Source of the DNA: Helicobacteraceae bacterium
Lineage (GTDB): Bacteria; Campylobacterota; Campylobacteria; Campylobacterales; Sulfurimonadaceae
Direction of reading: 5' to 3'
NCBI GenBank assembly: GCA_027061425.1
Contig: JALSUN010000017.1
Coordinates: 1 to 15,242, forward strand
Length of the DNA: 15,242 nt
Shown: piece after piece, positions 14,918-15,242 of the stretch
Numbering within the stretch: the first letter of the stretch is position 1
Layout: each line of letters opens with the position of its first letter
Translations under genes and position numbers: made by a program
The notes under the pieces: model-generated
The model's input: the letters and a program-made list of their open reading frames with translations, nothing else
Told to the model about the DNA's origin: nothing
Databases searched by the model: none

Positions 14918-15242
14918 GTGTTTTTTAGATTCAGCTTATTTGTCAGCCTCTTTTTTGCTGTTCAAGCCATAGCTTCTCAAACGCTTTATTATGGTGGTGA
15001 CATCTTAACGATGGAGGGTGACAAGCCCTCTTATGTCGAAGCCGTCATCGTGAAAGATGACAAGATCGTCTTTGCCGGTAAAAAAGCAGAAGCACTTAAA
15101 AAGAGTGAAGGTAAAACAGAGAAGGTTGACCTTAAGGGTAAGACTATGATGCCTGGTTTTGTTGAGCCTCATGTTCACCCTTCTATTGCCGCTATTTTAC
15201 TTGGCGGTGACATTGTCGCTCCACATGACTGGGATGTTCCTG
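14918..15242 (+). CDS. Exported YtcJ-like amidohydrolase, 5' part only
   Basis: The frame opens at GTG 14918, one base after the transporter stop, and runs open to the window end (108 codons seen). Residues 1-20 form a signal peptide (MFFRFSLFVSLFFAVQAIAS), so the enzyme should be periplasmic. Next comes the N-terminal beta-sandwich of the amidohydrolase superfamily (YYGGDILTMEG, AVIVKDDKIVFAGKK, VDLKGKTMMPGFVEPHVHP). The H85-V-H87 pair is the first metal-binding motif. The spacing and the TMMPGF-x-E/D-x-H-x-H form point to the YtcJ/amidohydro_3 group, whose members usually run well over 500 residues, so most of the gene lies outside the window. The substrate is unknown. The ribosome site is weak (GGTGA at 14905-14909), suggesting translation coupled to the upstream gene. 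Confidence 0.85.
   Translation, partial: MFFRFSLFVSLFFAVQAIASQTLYYGGDILTMEGDKPSYVEAVIVKDDKIVFAGKKAEALKKSEGKTEKVDLKGKTMMPGFVEPHVHPSIAAILLGGDIVAPHDWDVP

Overview
The window is AT-rich chromosomal DNA, most likely from a Campylobacterota (epsilonproteobacterial) sulfur- or nitrate-respiring genus of the Sulfurimonas/Sulfurovum type. The gene order pyrH-rpoZ-spoT-tyrS-NPD-family oxidoreductase-amiA is, from memory, the order found in Campylobacter jejuni. The promoters also fit that group: good, mostly extended -10 boxes (TGnTATAAT) with T-rich or periodic upstream DNA and no clear -35. The genus is an inference; no rRNA is present.

Layout. 1-874: the 3' end of an unrecognised gene, then a small exported DUF302 protein whose start and signal peptide are split by an apparent one-base deletion in an A-run. 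947-7895: a tightly packed plus-strand housekeeping cluster of UMP kinase, RNA polymerase omega, bifunctional (p)ppGpp synthetase/hydrolase, tyrosyl-tRNA synthetase, FMN-dependent NPD-family oxidoreductase and periplasmic amidase. A hairpin after rpoZ and an extended -10 before spoT suggest two transcription units. 7899-10316: a divergent, probably NO- or oxygen-responsive module. A Crp/Fnr-type regulator on the minus strand faces a DUF2249-like protein and a 12-TM protein related to heme-copper oxidase subunit I/NnrS. The shared control region holds a perfect FNR-type box and a separate 21-nt perfect palindrome. 10418-13821: an overlapping gene pair encoding an OmpA-type porin with thrombospondin-3-like calcium repeats and a lipoprotein built of seven bacterial Ig-like (Big_2) repeats, probably a surface structure. 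13962-15242: a promoter whose untranslated leader is a 10-bp tandem repeat, followed by an outer-membrane transporter-like protein and, one base later, the start of an exported YtcJ-like amidohydrolase cut off by the window end.

How they work together. The first block serves nucleotide supply, transcription, stringent response, translation and cell-wall turnover. The middle block looks like a self-contained regulator-target unit: the regulator carries the ExxSR residues that FNR uses to read TTGA, and a TTGA-type box lies between it and its likely targets. The last two blocks concern the envelope (surface adhesion or matrix; uptake and hydrolysis of a small molecule). I see no tRNA, rRNA, CRISPR array, transposase or integrase.
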